Positions 54,516-62,326 of a DNA stretch of 64,000 nucleotides are shown one piece after another. The translations under genes were made by a program, and so were the position numbers. Each line of letters opens with the position of its first letter. The first letter of the stretch is position 1. The DNA comes from a bacterium (lineage in GTDB: Bacteria > CLD3 > SB21): contig WBUR01000013.1 in NCBI GenBank assembly GCA_008933615.1, positions 1-64,000 of the forward strand, in the 5' to 3' direction. The notes below the pieces were generated by a model. It made no database searches. It saw nothing but the letters and a program-made list of their open reading frames with translations, and was not told the origin of the DNA.

Positions 54516-55262
54516 ATCGTAATATGAAACGAGAAAAACAGCGCCAAAGAAAAAGAGCATATAAGCAAGGCATATAAAAATTGATCTTTGTAAAGGAACA
54601 TTTGTGAAAGCAGCGCCCACTGATAACTGGGTTGGGTAATAAGCAGGTAATAACTGAATTATGATTTTGTTTCTTGCCTCCGATAAGATAAGTGGATTTT
54701 GTAGCCAGCCGGCATCTATATTTGCTAGCAGGATAACCGTCAATGTTCCTTCAAGGGCCCCATTGGTCATATAACCCACCAACATTCCATACCCGCCATA
54801 AATAAGTCCGTTAAATAACATACCCAAAAGCATCGGCCAAAAATATAGAGGCTGAAAAAAAAACTGTATAGAAAAGCTAATGCACAATACCAACAATACG
54901 ATAACAAAAAACATTACAGTCAATACAGATGACATTAGTTCTACAGGATTATAACCACAGATTACCAGCCTCCGGTTTACATTTTTGTATTGCTGAACAA
55001 GACTCAGAGACACGAAGGAAGATAAAAATCCGATGGTTGCCATCGAAACAAATATCAAGGACACATTTGCCTCTGTCGCTTTAATCATCGTTTTTGTTTC
55101 AGCAATGCCGATCTCGAATAAGATATCTTTTGCAGAACCAGTAAGCTGTACAGTAAAAATAAAAAGTGTAGGTGTGCCTACTAAAAGAAGTAAAACTAAT
55201 TTTTGACGCATCAACATCCTAAAATGCATACTAATGCTTGTAATAAGAAATCTCCCTCTCAT
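54432..55262 (-). CDS. ABC-2-type transporter permease with a captured C-terminus
   Basis: The 276-residue protein has six or so membrane helices (for example LVLLLLVGTPTLFIFTVQL and LLGMLFNGLIYGGYGMLVGY) and is the partner of the ATPase that overlaps it by 4 nt. The last 20-25 residues (SQVHLFLRRRRMLLRNKDSP and three more) are read from the orphan arsM tail in another frame, so the original stop has been lost or replaced. Half-size ABC-2 permeases of this length export lipids, peptides or natural products. Last gene of the island operon. Confidence 0.78.
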   Translation of the reverse strand: MRGRFLITSISMHFRMLMRQKLVLLLLVGTPTLFIFTVQLTGSAKDILFEIGIAETKTMIKATEANVSLIFVSMATIGFLSSFVSLSLVQQYKNVNRRLVICGYNPVELMSSVLTVMFFVIVLLVLCISFSIQFFFQPLYFWPMLLGMLFNGLIYGGYGMLVGYMTNGALEGTLTVILLANIDAGWLQNPLILSEARNKIIIQLLPAYYPTQLSVGAAFTNVPLQRSIFICLAYMLFFFGAVFLVSYYDMRIRSQVHLFLRRRRMLLRNKDSPTTG

Positions 55263-55864
55263 TGAAGACCTTCTTTTCTTAAAGTAAAAATATTGTCAAA
55301 TCTTTCTGGATCATTTAATAAATGTGTAACTAACAGGATGCATTTCCGCTGATCTTTCAATTGATACATCATTTCTCTGAAATGTTGATATGTCGCCATG
55401 TCAAAAGCGATATAAGGTTCATCAAGTATCAGAATATCAGGTTCGTGCAGCAATGCTATGGAGAGATTTAGTTTTTGTTGAGTTCCACCGCTCAAATGCT
55501 CAGCTCGGTAATACAAGTATTGTCTGAAACCAAGCTGATCCATCAAACTATCCCGCCTCGCTATCCACAGAGGCTTATTCTGTTTGTTCAAACCGTAGGC
55601 AGTTGCGAAATAGTTGAAATTTTCTTCTATAGTAAGCATAGAAAAAATGATGGGATTCTGCGGACAATAACCAGCTTTGCCATTTAAAATAACAGTACCT
55701 TTATCTGCGCTTAATTCGCCAATAAGGATCTTCAGCAATGTGGATTTACCGACTCCATTTTCGCCAACTACTGCATTGAGTGTGCCTGGGCCGATAGCAA
55801 AAGATATGTTATTCAGTATTTCTCTTTTACCGTATGACTTTGATATATTTAAAGCTTTTAGCAT
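55259..55864 (-). CDS. ABC transporter ATP-binding protein
   Basis: The 201-residue ATPase has all motifs: Walker A GENGVGKST, Q-loop in AGYCPQNP, signature LSGGTQQK, Walker B ILILDEP and the H-loop His in LLVTHL. It is shorter than most ATPases of ABC-2 systems because nothing follows the core. The last codons overlap the permease start (ATGA). It powers the transporter, which from its place in the operon may export the product of the lipid enzymes upstream. Confidence 0.92.
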   Translation of the reverse strand: MLKALNISKSYGKREILNNISFAIGPGTLNAVVGENGVGKSTLLKILIGELSADKGTVILNGKAGYCPQNPIIFSMLTIEENFNYFATAYGLNKQNKPLWIARRDSLMDQLGFRQYLYYRAEHLSGGTQQKLNLSIALLHEPDILILDEPYIAFDMATYQHFREMMYQLKDQRKCILLVTHLLNDPERFDNIFTLRKEGLQ

Positions 55865-55891
55865 GCTGAATAATTCATTTGGTTTAGTCTA

Positions 55892-56809
55892 CTATATTTC
55901 TTTCAGCAACTGATTGGGCTCTGGCTCATGAGTCAATCTTGGTCCTTTCCATAATCGTAAATAATTTTTAAAGAATGAGATCCTTCCTTCACCTGATCCG
56001 ATGAACTGAGGAAGGTGTAACCATGGAATTTTCGGATTTTGATGATGGGCAAGATGTAAATTAAAATTCAAGTATATCAGTCTTAGCCAGATTGGGATCT
56101 TTAGGTTATGAGCTCCATTGATTATGTCCCGCGGGCTGAAGGCATGATTTACATAATTCTGGGAAGACCACAAAAAGCCATGCATCGCAAATAACGTGAG
56201 CCATGATGTCCACTTGAGATCAAGAACAAAAAAAAGGGCTACCTGGACAATGATAACAAGTATGCTTTCCCATCTTGATTTAGCAACCTTATCTTTCCGG
56301 TCGCTCCCTTTCAAAAACCCACCAATTTCTTTATGCGAAGAGAAAAAGCGGGTGTAAATAAGCCCTGGCGCAAACGCGTATAATAGCACAGCAAGCCACA
56401 TAGAAAAATACCCAATCCCGATCATCATTCCATATAAGGTACCGTATCGTTTAAGTTTTTCCTGGTGTTCATAATACAAATCCCACATTTCTTCATCCGT
56501 CCGGTTTTTTTTATGATGCTTTAAATGGCAATGTTTAAAAAAGGTATAGGGTGCAATAAATAAAGTACTGAGCCATCTGCCCATAATATTATTCATAGAT
56601 TCATTTGGATTTATAATACTATGTTCAGCTTCATGTATAAGTGAGTAAACGGGTACCATTATTACGGCAAACAGAAAACCATACAAGAAAACCCATCCAT
56701 AATTGTGCACATGAGAGGCTGTCCATAATAGAGCAACGTAGGCACAACTGCACAAAATAGTTATTAGCAAGTTCATTTTTTCTGGTATTTTATATTGATC
56801 AGTAACCAT
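55892..56809 (-). CDS. Fatty-acid desaturase-family membrane diiron enzyme
   Basis: The 305-residue protein has four to six membrane segments and the three His boxes of membrane desaturases: HEAEH, HCHLKHHKK and HLAHHQNP. Spacing and length fit acyl-lipid or acyl-CoA/ACP desaturases rather than AlkB-type hydroxylases, which have a HELGH-type first box. It would put a double bond, or possibly a hydroxyl, into a fatty chain. It lies 11 nt downstream of the BtaA-like gene. Confidence 0.87.
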   Translation of the reverse strand: MVTDQYKIPEKMNLLITILCSCAYVALLWTASHVHNYGWVFLYGFLFAVIMVPVYSLIHEAEHSIINPNESMNNIMGRWLSTLFIAPYTFFKHCHLKHHKKNRTDEEMWDLYYEHQEKLKRYGTLYGMMIGIGYFSMWLAVLLYAFAPGLIYTRFFSSHKEIGGFLKGSDRKDKVAKSRWESILVIIVQVALFFVLDLKWTSWLTLFAMHGFLWSSQNYVNHAFSPRDIINGAHNLKIPIWLRLIYLNFNLHLAHHQNPKIPWLHLPQFIGSGEGRISFFKNYLRLWKGPRLTHEPEPNQLLKEI

Positions 56810-56820
56810 GGCTCGAAAGT

Positions 56821-57933
56821 TTATTCTTTATTAATAGTATAAGCGGCGACTTTCCCATATACAAAAGATCGGTCATTGAATTGGATTTCTTTGCTAAGTG
56901 TTTCATCTTTTACTATTGAATAACGCAAATCTTCAGGAACTTCCCGCGGAATCATCAGGTTACGAAAAATGATCCTTGAGTTTTTACGTGCAGTTCGGAA
57001 TACGGCCGAAAATAAGCGGTGCGTGTCTTTTTTACTCATCAGTTCGCATATATTGGATAATGCAAAACAGTTTATGCTTTCAGCCGACATAGAATCCAGC
57101 CAGCCTTGCGCATCCGCCGTAATAATCTTTATCCTGTCAACCCTTGATTTTATTAATTCAAAGTTTTCTCTTTTTAAATAGTCCGGCACTTCATTGTCAT
57201 TAGTATATTTGCCTAAGAGGTATAGCGACAAAAAATAATTTCCTTTTAAAGGAATATCCCTGAATACTTTTTTTGAGCGGTTATAAAAACTTTCGGCAAA
57301 TGATGTGCTCCCATCATCAAAATGAAAATAATCAGCTACCAAGCCACGTTTAGCCAACATTCGTTTATTAAATAAGATCTTGAACAGGTAATGAAAGCGT
57401 TTCGTATTCCATACTGTGTCAAAATAAGCTTCCTGTTCTTCTCTGGATTTTTCTTTGAATAAACCTATTACTCTTCTTTTTCCTTGCAATACATTAATGA
57501 ATTTACCTGCCAGACGTATAAACCGCTCATACTTGCCATTCATTAAAAATCCCTTCGTTAAAAGCTCTTGTCCATTCCAGAATAGAAGCGCTTCTTTACT
57601 TAAAAAAGGCTTCATCTTTTCGTATAAATTCAGTCTGTTGCCGTGCTCTTTTAACCCAGCAAATCTGATGAAATCATCAAACCCAAGAGATCGTATGGCT
57701 GCAATTTTTAATTCCAATAACCAGGATTGAGCTGGGTTAATATCAATACTGTAAATAATTTCAGGATCAGATAATAGAAAGCCAAGCACATTACATCCTC
57801 CTGATGTAATTGCCAATATTGCGTCATTGTTTCTTATTTTCAATGCGGCACGGTCGGCTTCGGGGTCTTCCCAATTATGGGTAAACACTAACTTAAATAA
57901 TTCTATCTGGTCTTTTACTTTTTTCATAAGCAT
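56821..57933 (-). CDS. DUF3419 / BtaA-like SAM-dependent 3-amino-3-carboxypropyltransferase
   Basis: The 370-residue protein has the BtaA signature: FTHNWEDPEADRAAL, then AITSGGCNVLGFLL and SIDINPAQSWLLELK, the SAM-binding region. BtaA moves the aminocarboxypropyl group of SAM onto diacylglycerol to make a homoserine ether lipid. No BtaB (N-methyltransferase) is next to it, so the product may stop at an unmethylated homoserine ether or the acceptor may differ. ATG 57933 is preferred over the in-frame ATG 57990, which would overlap the AAR-like gene. Confidence 0.85.
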   Translation of the reverse strand: MLMKKVKDQIELFKLVFTHNWEDPEADRAALKIRNNDAILAITSGGCNVLGFLLSDPEIIYSIDINPAQSWLLELKIAAIRSLGFDDFIRFAGLKEHGNRLNLYEKMKPFLSKEALLFWNGQELLTKGFLMNGKYERFIRLAGKFINVLQGKRRVIGLFKEKSREEQEAYFDTVWNTKRFHYLFKILFNKRMLAKRGLVADYFHFDDGSTSFAESFYNRSKKVFRDIPLKGNYFLSLYLLGKYTNDNEVPDYLKRENFELIKSRVDRIKIITADAQGWLDSMSAESINCFALSNICELMSKKDTHRLFSAVFRTARKNSRIIFRNLMIPREVPEDLRYSIVKDETLSKEIQFNDRSFVYGKVAAYTINKE

Positions 57934-57943
57934 CCGTCCATTG

Positions 57944-58999
57944 TTACCATAATCCATTTTCATTGTAGAATGGAGCAATATCAATTCCATGTTTTACACT
58001 TAAACTATAAATTTCTTCCATATTCTTAACTGTAATATTCCCTTTTCCGGCGGAATAAGTTTCAAATCTATTTTCAAATGCAAGAACCATAGCTTCCACT
58101 ATGCAGCCATGTATGATATATGGTGCTGCATAGCGATAAATAGTATTTGAATAATCGGGGCTGAATGTATATCCGTGGGTTACTTGGCCCATCCCGCCAT
58201 GAAATATTTTTAATCCATTATTGTTCTCAATCTTTGATTCTAAATTTTTAGGGTAACCTGCGTCACAGACAAGTACATCTTTTTTACAATCAGTCAGTTT
58301 TATTCCTGATGAACTGGCAGCACAAATTATAATGTCTGCTTCAGGAATCTGGTCCTGCACTGAAACAGCATAATTAACGGAGACATTTTCTTTACTTAAC
58401 TCCTGCGATAGTTTTTCCAACCGCTGATTATTTCTGGCGCACAAAAGAAGTTTTTTTACTTTATTTTTCAAGAAGTGTGAGCACGCCATTCCAATATCCC
58501 CGGTAGCGCCGATAATTAAAACAGCGGATCCCTGCAAATTAATTCTCTGTAGGATTGCAGCTTTCTCTACCCCTTTTACAATAAAGGCGGAGGTAAGAGT
58601 ATTGCCTGTTGTATATTGTGATTCACACCGGGCAAATGAATCAAGATTTCCTTCAAGAACAATTGAAGTGAATCCCCCGAGTGCTACGATCCGTGCACCC
58701 ATTTTATTTGCCCAGGCCGCTGCATTCATTACTTTACCGATATTCGTTCTGATAAATTGTGTATCTAATTTGTCGGGATCAATAAATGTTTCAATATATA
58801 CGCCGTTTATTACAGCGCCGGTTTTCGATCGCACCTTTACTCTGAAAAGATCCCTTGGAGGGATAAAAGAAAATATATCTTTAATTTTTTTAGAAGATAA
58901 TTCACCAATTCGGATACCATTTATAAACGTAGTAATATTCTGCCAATTATCCTGGTGTCCGATCACTGCAAAATCTAAGCTGGTAGACGGGCTATCCAT
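57944..58999 (-). CDS. Homologue of cyanobacterial long-chain acyl-ACP reductase (AAR)
   Basis: The 351-residue protein lines up along its length with cyanobacterial AAR: FAVIGHQ at the start, SKTGAVINGVYIET, ALGGFTSIVLEG, YTTGNTLTSAFIV, the NADPH motif GATGDIGMACSHFL, LLCARNNQRLEKL, DAGYPKNLESKI and CIVEAMVLAFENR. Cys-299 falls where the acyl-thioester Cys of the Synechococcus enzyme lies (ACFAEAM). It should reduce acyl-ACP to a fatty aldehyde. AGGAG stands 13 nt before ATG 58999, and the gene overlaps the ADO-like gene by 25 nt. Confidence 0.9.
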   Translation of the reverse strand: MDSPSTSLDFAVIGHQDNWQNITTFINGIRIGELSSKKIKDIFSFIPPRDLFRVKVRSKTGAVINGVYIETFIDPDKLDTQFIRTNIGKVMNAAAWANKMGARIVALGGFTSIVLEGNLDSFARCESQYTTGNTLTSAFIVKGVEKAAILQRINLQGSAVLIIGATGDIGMACSHFLKNKVKKLLLCARNNQRLEKLSQELSKENVSVNYAVSVQDQIPEADIIICAASSSGIKLTDCKKDVLVCDAGYPKNLESKIENNNGLKIFHGGMGQVTHGYTFSPDYSNTIYRYAAPYIIHGCIVEAMVLAFENRFETYSAGKGNITVKNMEEIYSLSVKHGIDIAPFYNENGLW

Positions 59000-59712
59000 A
59001 TAATAGATTTTTCTCCTGGTATTCCAATATTGTCCAATGACTGTGCGTAGAGTGCCATTGCATTGCCCCGTAAGCTTATAATGTTAAGCCCTATATGATG
59101 CATGGAGCCTTTCATACAGTCTCCGTTGCACACACCACAATGTCCTCGAAGGTCTGTTGTTGCAGTAAATTCTGCGAGGATGGTCATGCAATTTGTATGC
59201 AGCTCTTCAAACTTATCCAGGAATACTGAAGGGTTTTTTCCCAATTCTGCGCGTAGTAAATCGGAAGAGTGTTCGAGATGTTCTTTTTCTTCATCAGCAA
59301 TACTGAGAAAAAGTTTTCCAGCCTCACCCCCCAATGTATTACCTACATCGGTGTACATTGATACCGCAAATGATTCAAGCATTACTTCTTGTATGATAAG
59401 ACATGCAATAAAATCCTTTTTTTGAGCATAGGACAAAAATTGTTTGCGCACATTACCCCAATACTCACTATTCATATTGATTTTAATTTTCAATTTTGTC
59501 TTCTTTGCATAGGCGATAAAATCTTCTGCATGCATCCGCTCACTGTTGGCGTGTTCTACTGCTTCCATTTTTTCATGGGGGTCATCAATTGTTTCTGCCA
59601 GGGTTGCAAAATTGGACATTCCGATAAGCTCACCTGTGATAGCCTGGGAGAAAACATCTGAAATGACATTGAATTCTTCAATGCTCATTGCCTCTTTTAT
59701 TGCTTTTTCCAT
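58975..59712 (-). CDS. Homologue of cyanobacterial aldehyde-deformylating oxygenase (ADO) with a Cys motif
   Basis: The 245-residue ferritin-like protein keeps the six diiron ligands of ADO in the right places: Glu-28, Glu-58 with His-61 (NSERMHAEDF), Glu-113 (CLIIQEVMLESFAVSMY), and Glu-142 with His-145 (DEEKEHLEH). YAQSLDNIGI near the end matches the ADO motif YGEALENIGF. It differs by a CxxCxxxC motif (Cys-192, 195, 199) followed by HH at 205-206, which I do not find in cyanobacterial ADO. It would act on the aldehyde made by the overlapping AAR gene. Confidence 0.85.
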   Translation of the reverse strand: MEKAIKEAMSIEEFNVISDVFSQAITGELIGMSNFATLAETIDDPHEKMEAVEHANSERMHAEDFIAYAKKTKLKIKINMNSEYWGNVRKQFLSYAQKKDFIACLIIQEVMLESFAVSMYTDVGNTLGGEAGKLFLSIADEEKEHLEHSSDLLRAELGKNPSVFLDKFEELHTNCMTILAEFTATTDLRGHCGVCNGDCMKGSMHHIGLNIISLRGNAMALYAQSLDNIGIPGEKSIIWIARLPA

Positions 59713-59751
59713 GATTTAATAATTTTAGTGTTAATGGTCACATTTTGTTTC

Positions 59752-60804
59752 TCAAACTAAAGAATAATCTTGAAACGGTATTCCTTTTTTTACTTTTCCT
59801 ATAAGAGTTTTGTTGTCTTTTATGCTCAGCAACATCCCGACAGAATTGAAAGTCACTTTCAACAAACCGGAAAAGCACTTGTTATAAGGGTCTTTTTCAT
59901 GCAAACCGATCGAAGCAAAAATATAGGATCTTTCATACACGATATTCCTTACATGATTGATCATTAATTTTACGATCTGTTCATCCCTGTTATTCACGGC
60001 TAAATACTTTATATAGATCATCCGGACCGGTTCGTTTAATACAGGCATTTTTGAAATACCGGTTACCTGGCTGATAGCATTCATAACTGTGATAAGGAGT
60101 TTCATTTTCCATGACAGCCTTGTTACCACATTTTGTTTTACATGCATGGTATCTATTAAACAGACCGCGGCTATGATCTTATTTTTATTCCTGATAGCAA
60201 AAATATCGGTACCTTCTAGTTTTTCTTTCGTGATAACACTTCCCAATTCATATTTGCAGTAATGGGCATCAAAAAATTCAATTACTTCATCTGATATGGG
60301 TGATAATTCAATTGTATACTGTGGATGCAGGGGCTTTCCTTTTTTTCCAACAAACTGGTGAATTTTAAAGATCCCGATATTTTCAAAATCAGGTATGCCG
60401 GGTCTGTTTTTAAAAAACGAAAATGGTTTATTGTTTCCTTTTGAAACATTGAGAAATGCAAGATCGGCTCCTGTCGGTACAACGTAGTTTGCAAGCTCAT
60501 TACACAACTGTAAACCAATTCCCTTATTTCTGAATGATTCTGCCACCTTAAAATCGCCTACATAGTGAAGGGGAAAAATTTGTTCCCCCACATACACCTG
60601 TTGCAGGGAAACACATAGAAAACCGATAATTGTATCACCCTCCAATGCCACAAAAACTTTTGTCTGTCCCCGCATTTTCAGCAGGCTAAAAAAATCCGGT
60701 TTGCGGTCAATCCGCAGTGATATTTCTCCTATCATACCGGAAGCTGCAGTTAGCTCAACTAATTGCTGATTATCGTTATTAGTTGCTAATCGGTATTCGA
60801 TCAT
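59752..60804 (-). CDS. GNAT-family acetyl/acyltransferase, first gene of the island operon
   Basis: The 350-residue protein begins with a GNAT domain (about 1-150): RLATNNDNQQLVEL, the acyl-CoA loop VAESFRNKGIGLQLCNEL, and AFLNVSKGNNKPFSFFKN. A second half of similar size may be a degenerate GNAT fold (IKYLAVNNRDEQIVKL). It would transfer an acyl group to an amine, possibly that of an aminocarboxypropyl or homoserine moiety; this is inference. A 16-nt palindrome lies 58 nt upstream. Confidence 0.78.
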   Translation of the reverse strand: MIEYRLATNNDNQQLVELTAASGMIGEISLRIDRKPDFFSLLKMRGQTKVFVALEGDTIIGFLCVSLQQVYVGEQIFPLHYVGDFKVAESFRNKGIGLQLCNELANYVVPTGADLAFLNVSKGNNKPFSFFKNRPGIPDFENIGIFKIHQFVGKKGKPLHPQYTIELSPISDEVIEFFDAHYCKYELGSVITKEKLEGTDIFAIRNKNKIIAAVCLIDTMHVKQNVVTRLSWKMKLLITVMNAISQVTGISKMPVLNEPVRMIYIKYLAVNNRDEQIVKLMINHVRNIVYERSYIFASIGLHEKDPYNKCFSGLLKVTFNSVGMLLSIKDNKTLIGKVKKGIPFQDYSLV

Positions 60805-60862
60805 TTTTTAATAAAAGTAAATCATTGCTAAGGGTCTGGACTGTAAGGCAACATGACCGCCA

Positions 60863-60878
60863 ACTTGTCTATACAAGT
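60863..60878. promoter_or_regulatory. Candidate operator of the island operon
   Basis: ACTTGT-CTAT-ACAAGT is a perfect 6-bp inverted repeat with a 4-nt centre, 58 bp upstream of the first island gene. Symmetric sites of this type are bound by dimeric repressors such as GntR- or TetR-family proteins. No regulator gene lies in the island. Confidence 0.45.
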
Positions 60879-60956
60879 CATTGAACAAACAAGGATGAAA
60901 AAACATTGTATGATAATTTTAAAAACCTAATCGACAAATAGCTTACTTTGCTAGAC

Positions 60957-61290
60957 GGGACTGATTGACATGCCCGGAATGGCATCAGAGGTGGTAGACA
61001 GAGATATTAATTAATAGATATTTCTATGGTAGGGCTGAAGTGTCTGAAAGTCAAATTATATTATTTGCAGCGTGTGAATGAATTAGCATTCTAATGTGGG
61101 TACGTGCTTAGAATCGCCGGCCAGATGTTTTTTTAGATCACCATCGTTCGAGAAGTAAAGAGTTCGATAAAGTACCGTGGAATGTATCGCGGAATTTCAT
61201 TCCGCGTCTGCCTATAAGAACCCTTATCGCAGTAACTCAGCAGCATCCGCCGCCGTCATAAAAATAAGTCGATTCGGAGACATAGATATC
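60957..61290. repeat. Direct repeat A: 3' end of intact arsM plus downstream flank
   Basis: This is the counterpart of repeat B. In order on the plus strand it has CCCGGAATGG (60973), GATATTTCT (61017), GAATTAGCATT (61080-61090), AGAACCCTTAT and the 22-bp block 61236-61257. It is about 100 bp longer than repeat B between GAATTAGCATT and the arsM stop; the extra part includes the hairpin at 61188-61206. Confidence 0.82.
61188..61206. other. Perfect hairpin CGCGGAAT-TTC-ATTCCGCG
   Basis: An 8-bp perfect inverted repeat with a 3-nt loop, 31 bp after the arsM stop. No T-tract follows on either strand, so it is a weak terminator at most. It may stabilise the arsM mRNA end or be a small extragenic palindrome absent from repeat B. 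Confidence 0.5.
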
Positions 61291-62205
61291 GCTCCGGTGC
61301 AGAGATAATAATGCCTTGGCCGTTTTGTCACAAACAGCTAACGGCTGATTATAATTCAGTACATGTCCTTTTCGGTCGTCAAAATATTCTTCATTGCCGA
61401 AATAGATCGCCGTTCGTCCGGTGAAAACACACGGCCCGTCCTGCGGCATAGGATCTTTAATCGCGCAAATTTCGACGCTTTCGATGTGAATGATCTCGTC
61501 CGTTTCATAATGTCCCGGATCCAGAATACGGTAAGGCCGGCGGGCACGAACCTCGATCGTACCGAAACCGATGTCCGTGATCGTTCGGATATAATCGCTG
61601 AGCGTCATGGAACCGCTCAGGCACAGCGCGCGCAGCTTGGCGTCTTCCCGCAGGTTATCCGGGATCGTGTGATCGCACACCGGATCGGACAAAACCAAGC
61701 GGCCGTACGGTTTCAGAACGCGGTACATTTCCTGCAAAGCCCGTTTAAGATCATCCATCTTAAAAATATTGAACAGACAATTTTGTGCGGCGACATCCAC
61801 GCTGTTGGCCACAATCGGCAGGTCAAGCGCACTGCCGCGGCGCAGGTCAATAAATTCCGGCCGAAACCACGAGTTCACCTTAGCCGCATCGTGCAGATTC
61901 TCTTTGCACGCGGCGACCATCTCCGGAACAATATCCACACCGATCACGCCCTGGGGCCTGCGGCTGAAATAAGAAAACTGGAGCAGTTCCATGCCGCCGC
62001 CGACTCCGACATATAGGATCGTCGGATCGTTCACCAGATCGCGGGGATTAACGGTACTGCCGCAGCCATAATTCATTTCCAGCATTTTCCGCGGAACTTT
62101 CAGATCGGGCAACTGCCATACGGGCGTGGTCGTGCAGCAAAGCCCTTGGTTCGGATTCAGCGCGGCATCTTTGTAAACATTGTTCGTTGCATCGAGATAA
62201 CTCAT
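61237..62205 (-). CDS. arsM: Arsenite S-adenosylmethionine methyltransferase of the arsenosugar type (ArsM)
   Basis: The 322-residue class I methyltransferase has LYVGVGGGMELLQFSYF as its SAM-binding motif. Cys residues that can bind As(III) lie in GLCCTTTP, NYGCGSTV and AAQNCLFN, and the end is GGGCC. The opening YLDATNNVYKDAAL and the GGGCC end are traits of the arsenosugar-biosynthesis ArsM group. It methylates arsenite with SAM. No radical-SAM ArsS gene is in the window. AAGGAG precedes ATG 62205. The island begins just after its 3' end. Confidence 0.88.
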   Translation of the reverse strand: MSYLDATNNVYKDAALNPNQGLCCTTTPVWQLPDLKVPRKMLEMNYGCGSTVNPRDLVNDPTILYVGVGGGMELLQFSYFSRRPQGVIGVDIVPEMVAACKENLHDAAKVNSWFRPEFIDLRRGSALDLPIVANSVDVAAQNCLFNIFKMDDLKRALQEMYRVLKPYGRLVLSDPVCDHTIPDNLREDAKLRALCLSGSMTLSDYIRTITDIGFGTIEVRARRPYRILDPGHYETDEIIHIESVEICAIKDPMPQDGPCVFTGRTAIYFGNEEYFDDRKGHVLNYNQPLAVCDKTAKALLSLHRSDIYVSESTYFYDGGGCC

Positions 62206-62240
62206 ACGGTTGCTCCTTTAAGGAATAAAATAGATCATAG

Positions 62241-62320
62241 AACACAGAAGACACAGATCAAACTGATTTAAACGGGTATTTCTTATTTAATTTCCTTCTT
62301 TGCGCCCTTTGCGGATAACC
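62241..62320. repeat. Imperfect palindromic intergenic repeat, copy 2
   Basis: Left part AACACAGAAGACACAGA (62241-62257) and right part CTTTGCGCCCTTTGCGG (62298-62314) match the design of the element at 16107-16202, with the right arms nearly the same. It lies between the arsM and DUF547 genes. Confidence 0.55.
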
Positions 62321-62326
62321 TCAGCT

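Larger units (their letters stand above)
54516..60956 (-). mobile_element. Probable genomic island carrying an AAR/ADO lipid gene cluster
   Basis: Seven same-strand genes lie between diverged direct repeats of the arsM 3' region (54288-54515 and 60957-61290). The DNA is visibly more AT-rich than the core genes on the right. No integrase, transposase or conjugation gene is present, so entry by homologous recombination of a circular or linear donor through arsM is more likely than self-transfer. Confidence 0.55.

Noticed and set aside
55892-56809. The desaturase as an AlkB-type alkane hydroxylase
   Set aside because: An alkane hydroxylase would be attractive beside ADO, but the His boxes and their spacing match fatty-acid desaturases.
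58975-59712. Reading the ferritin-like protein as rubrerythrin or bacterioferritin
   Set aside because: Ligand spacing, the CLIIQ-LESFAVS segment and the LDNIGI motif fit ADO, and the AAR homologue overlaps it. Rubrerythrin's C-terminal rubredoxin Cys pairs are not present in that form.
61188-61206. The hairpin after arsM as a rho-independent terminator
   Set aside because: No T-tract follows the stem on either strand.
54288-61290. The arsM repeats as att sites of a site-specific integrase
   Set aside because: No integrase gene is present and the similarity extends over 200 bp with divergence, which fits homologous recombination better than a short att core.
61363-62016. A 217-codon open frame on the plus strand opposite arsM
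   Set aside because: It mirrors a strongly coding minus-strand gene, has no ribosome binding site and no recognisable domain; it is an antisense shadow.
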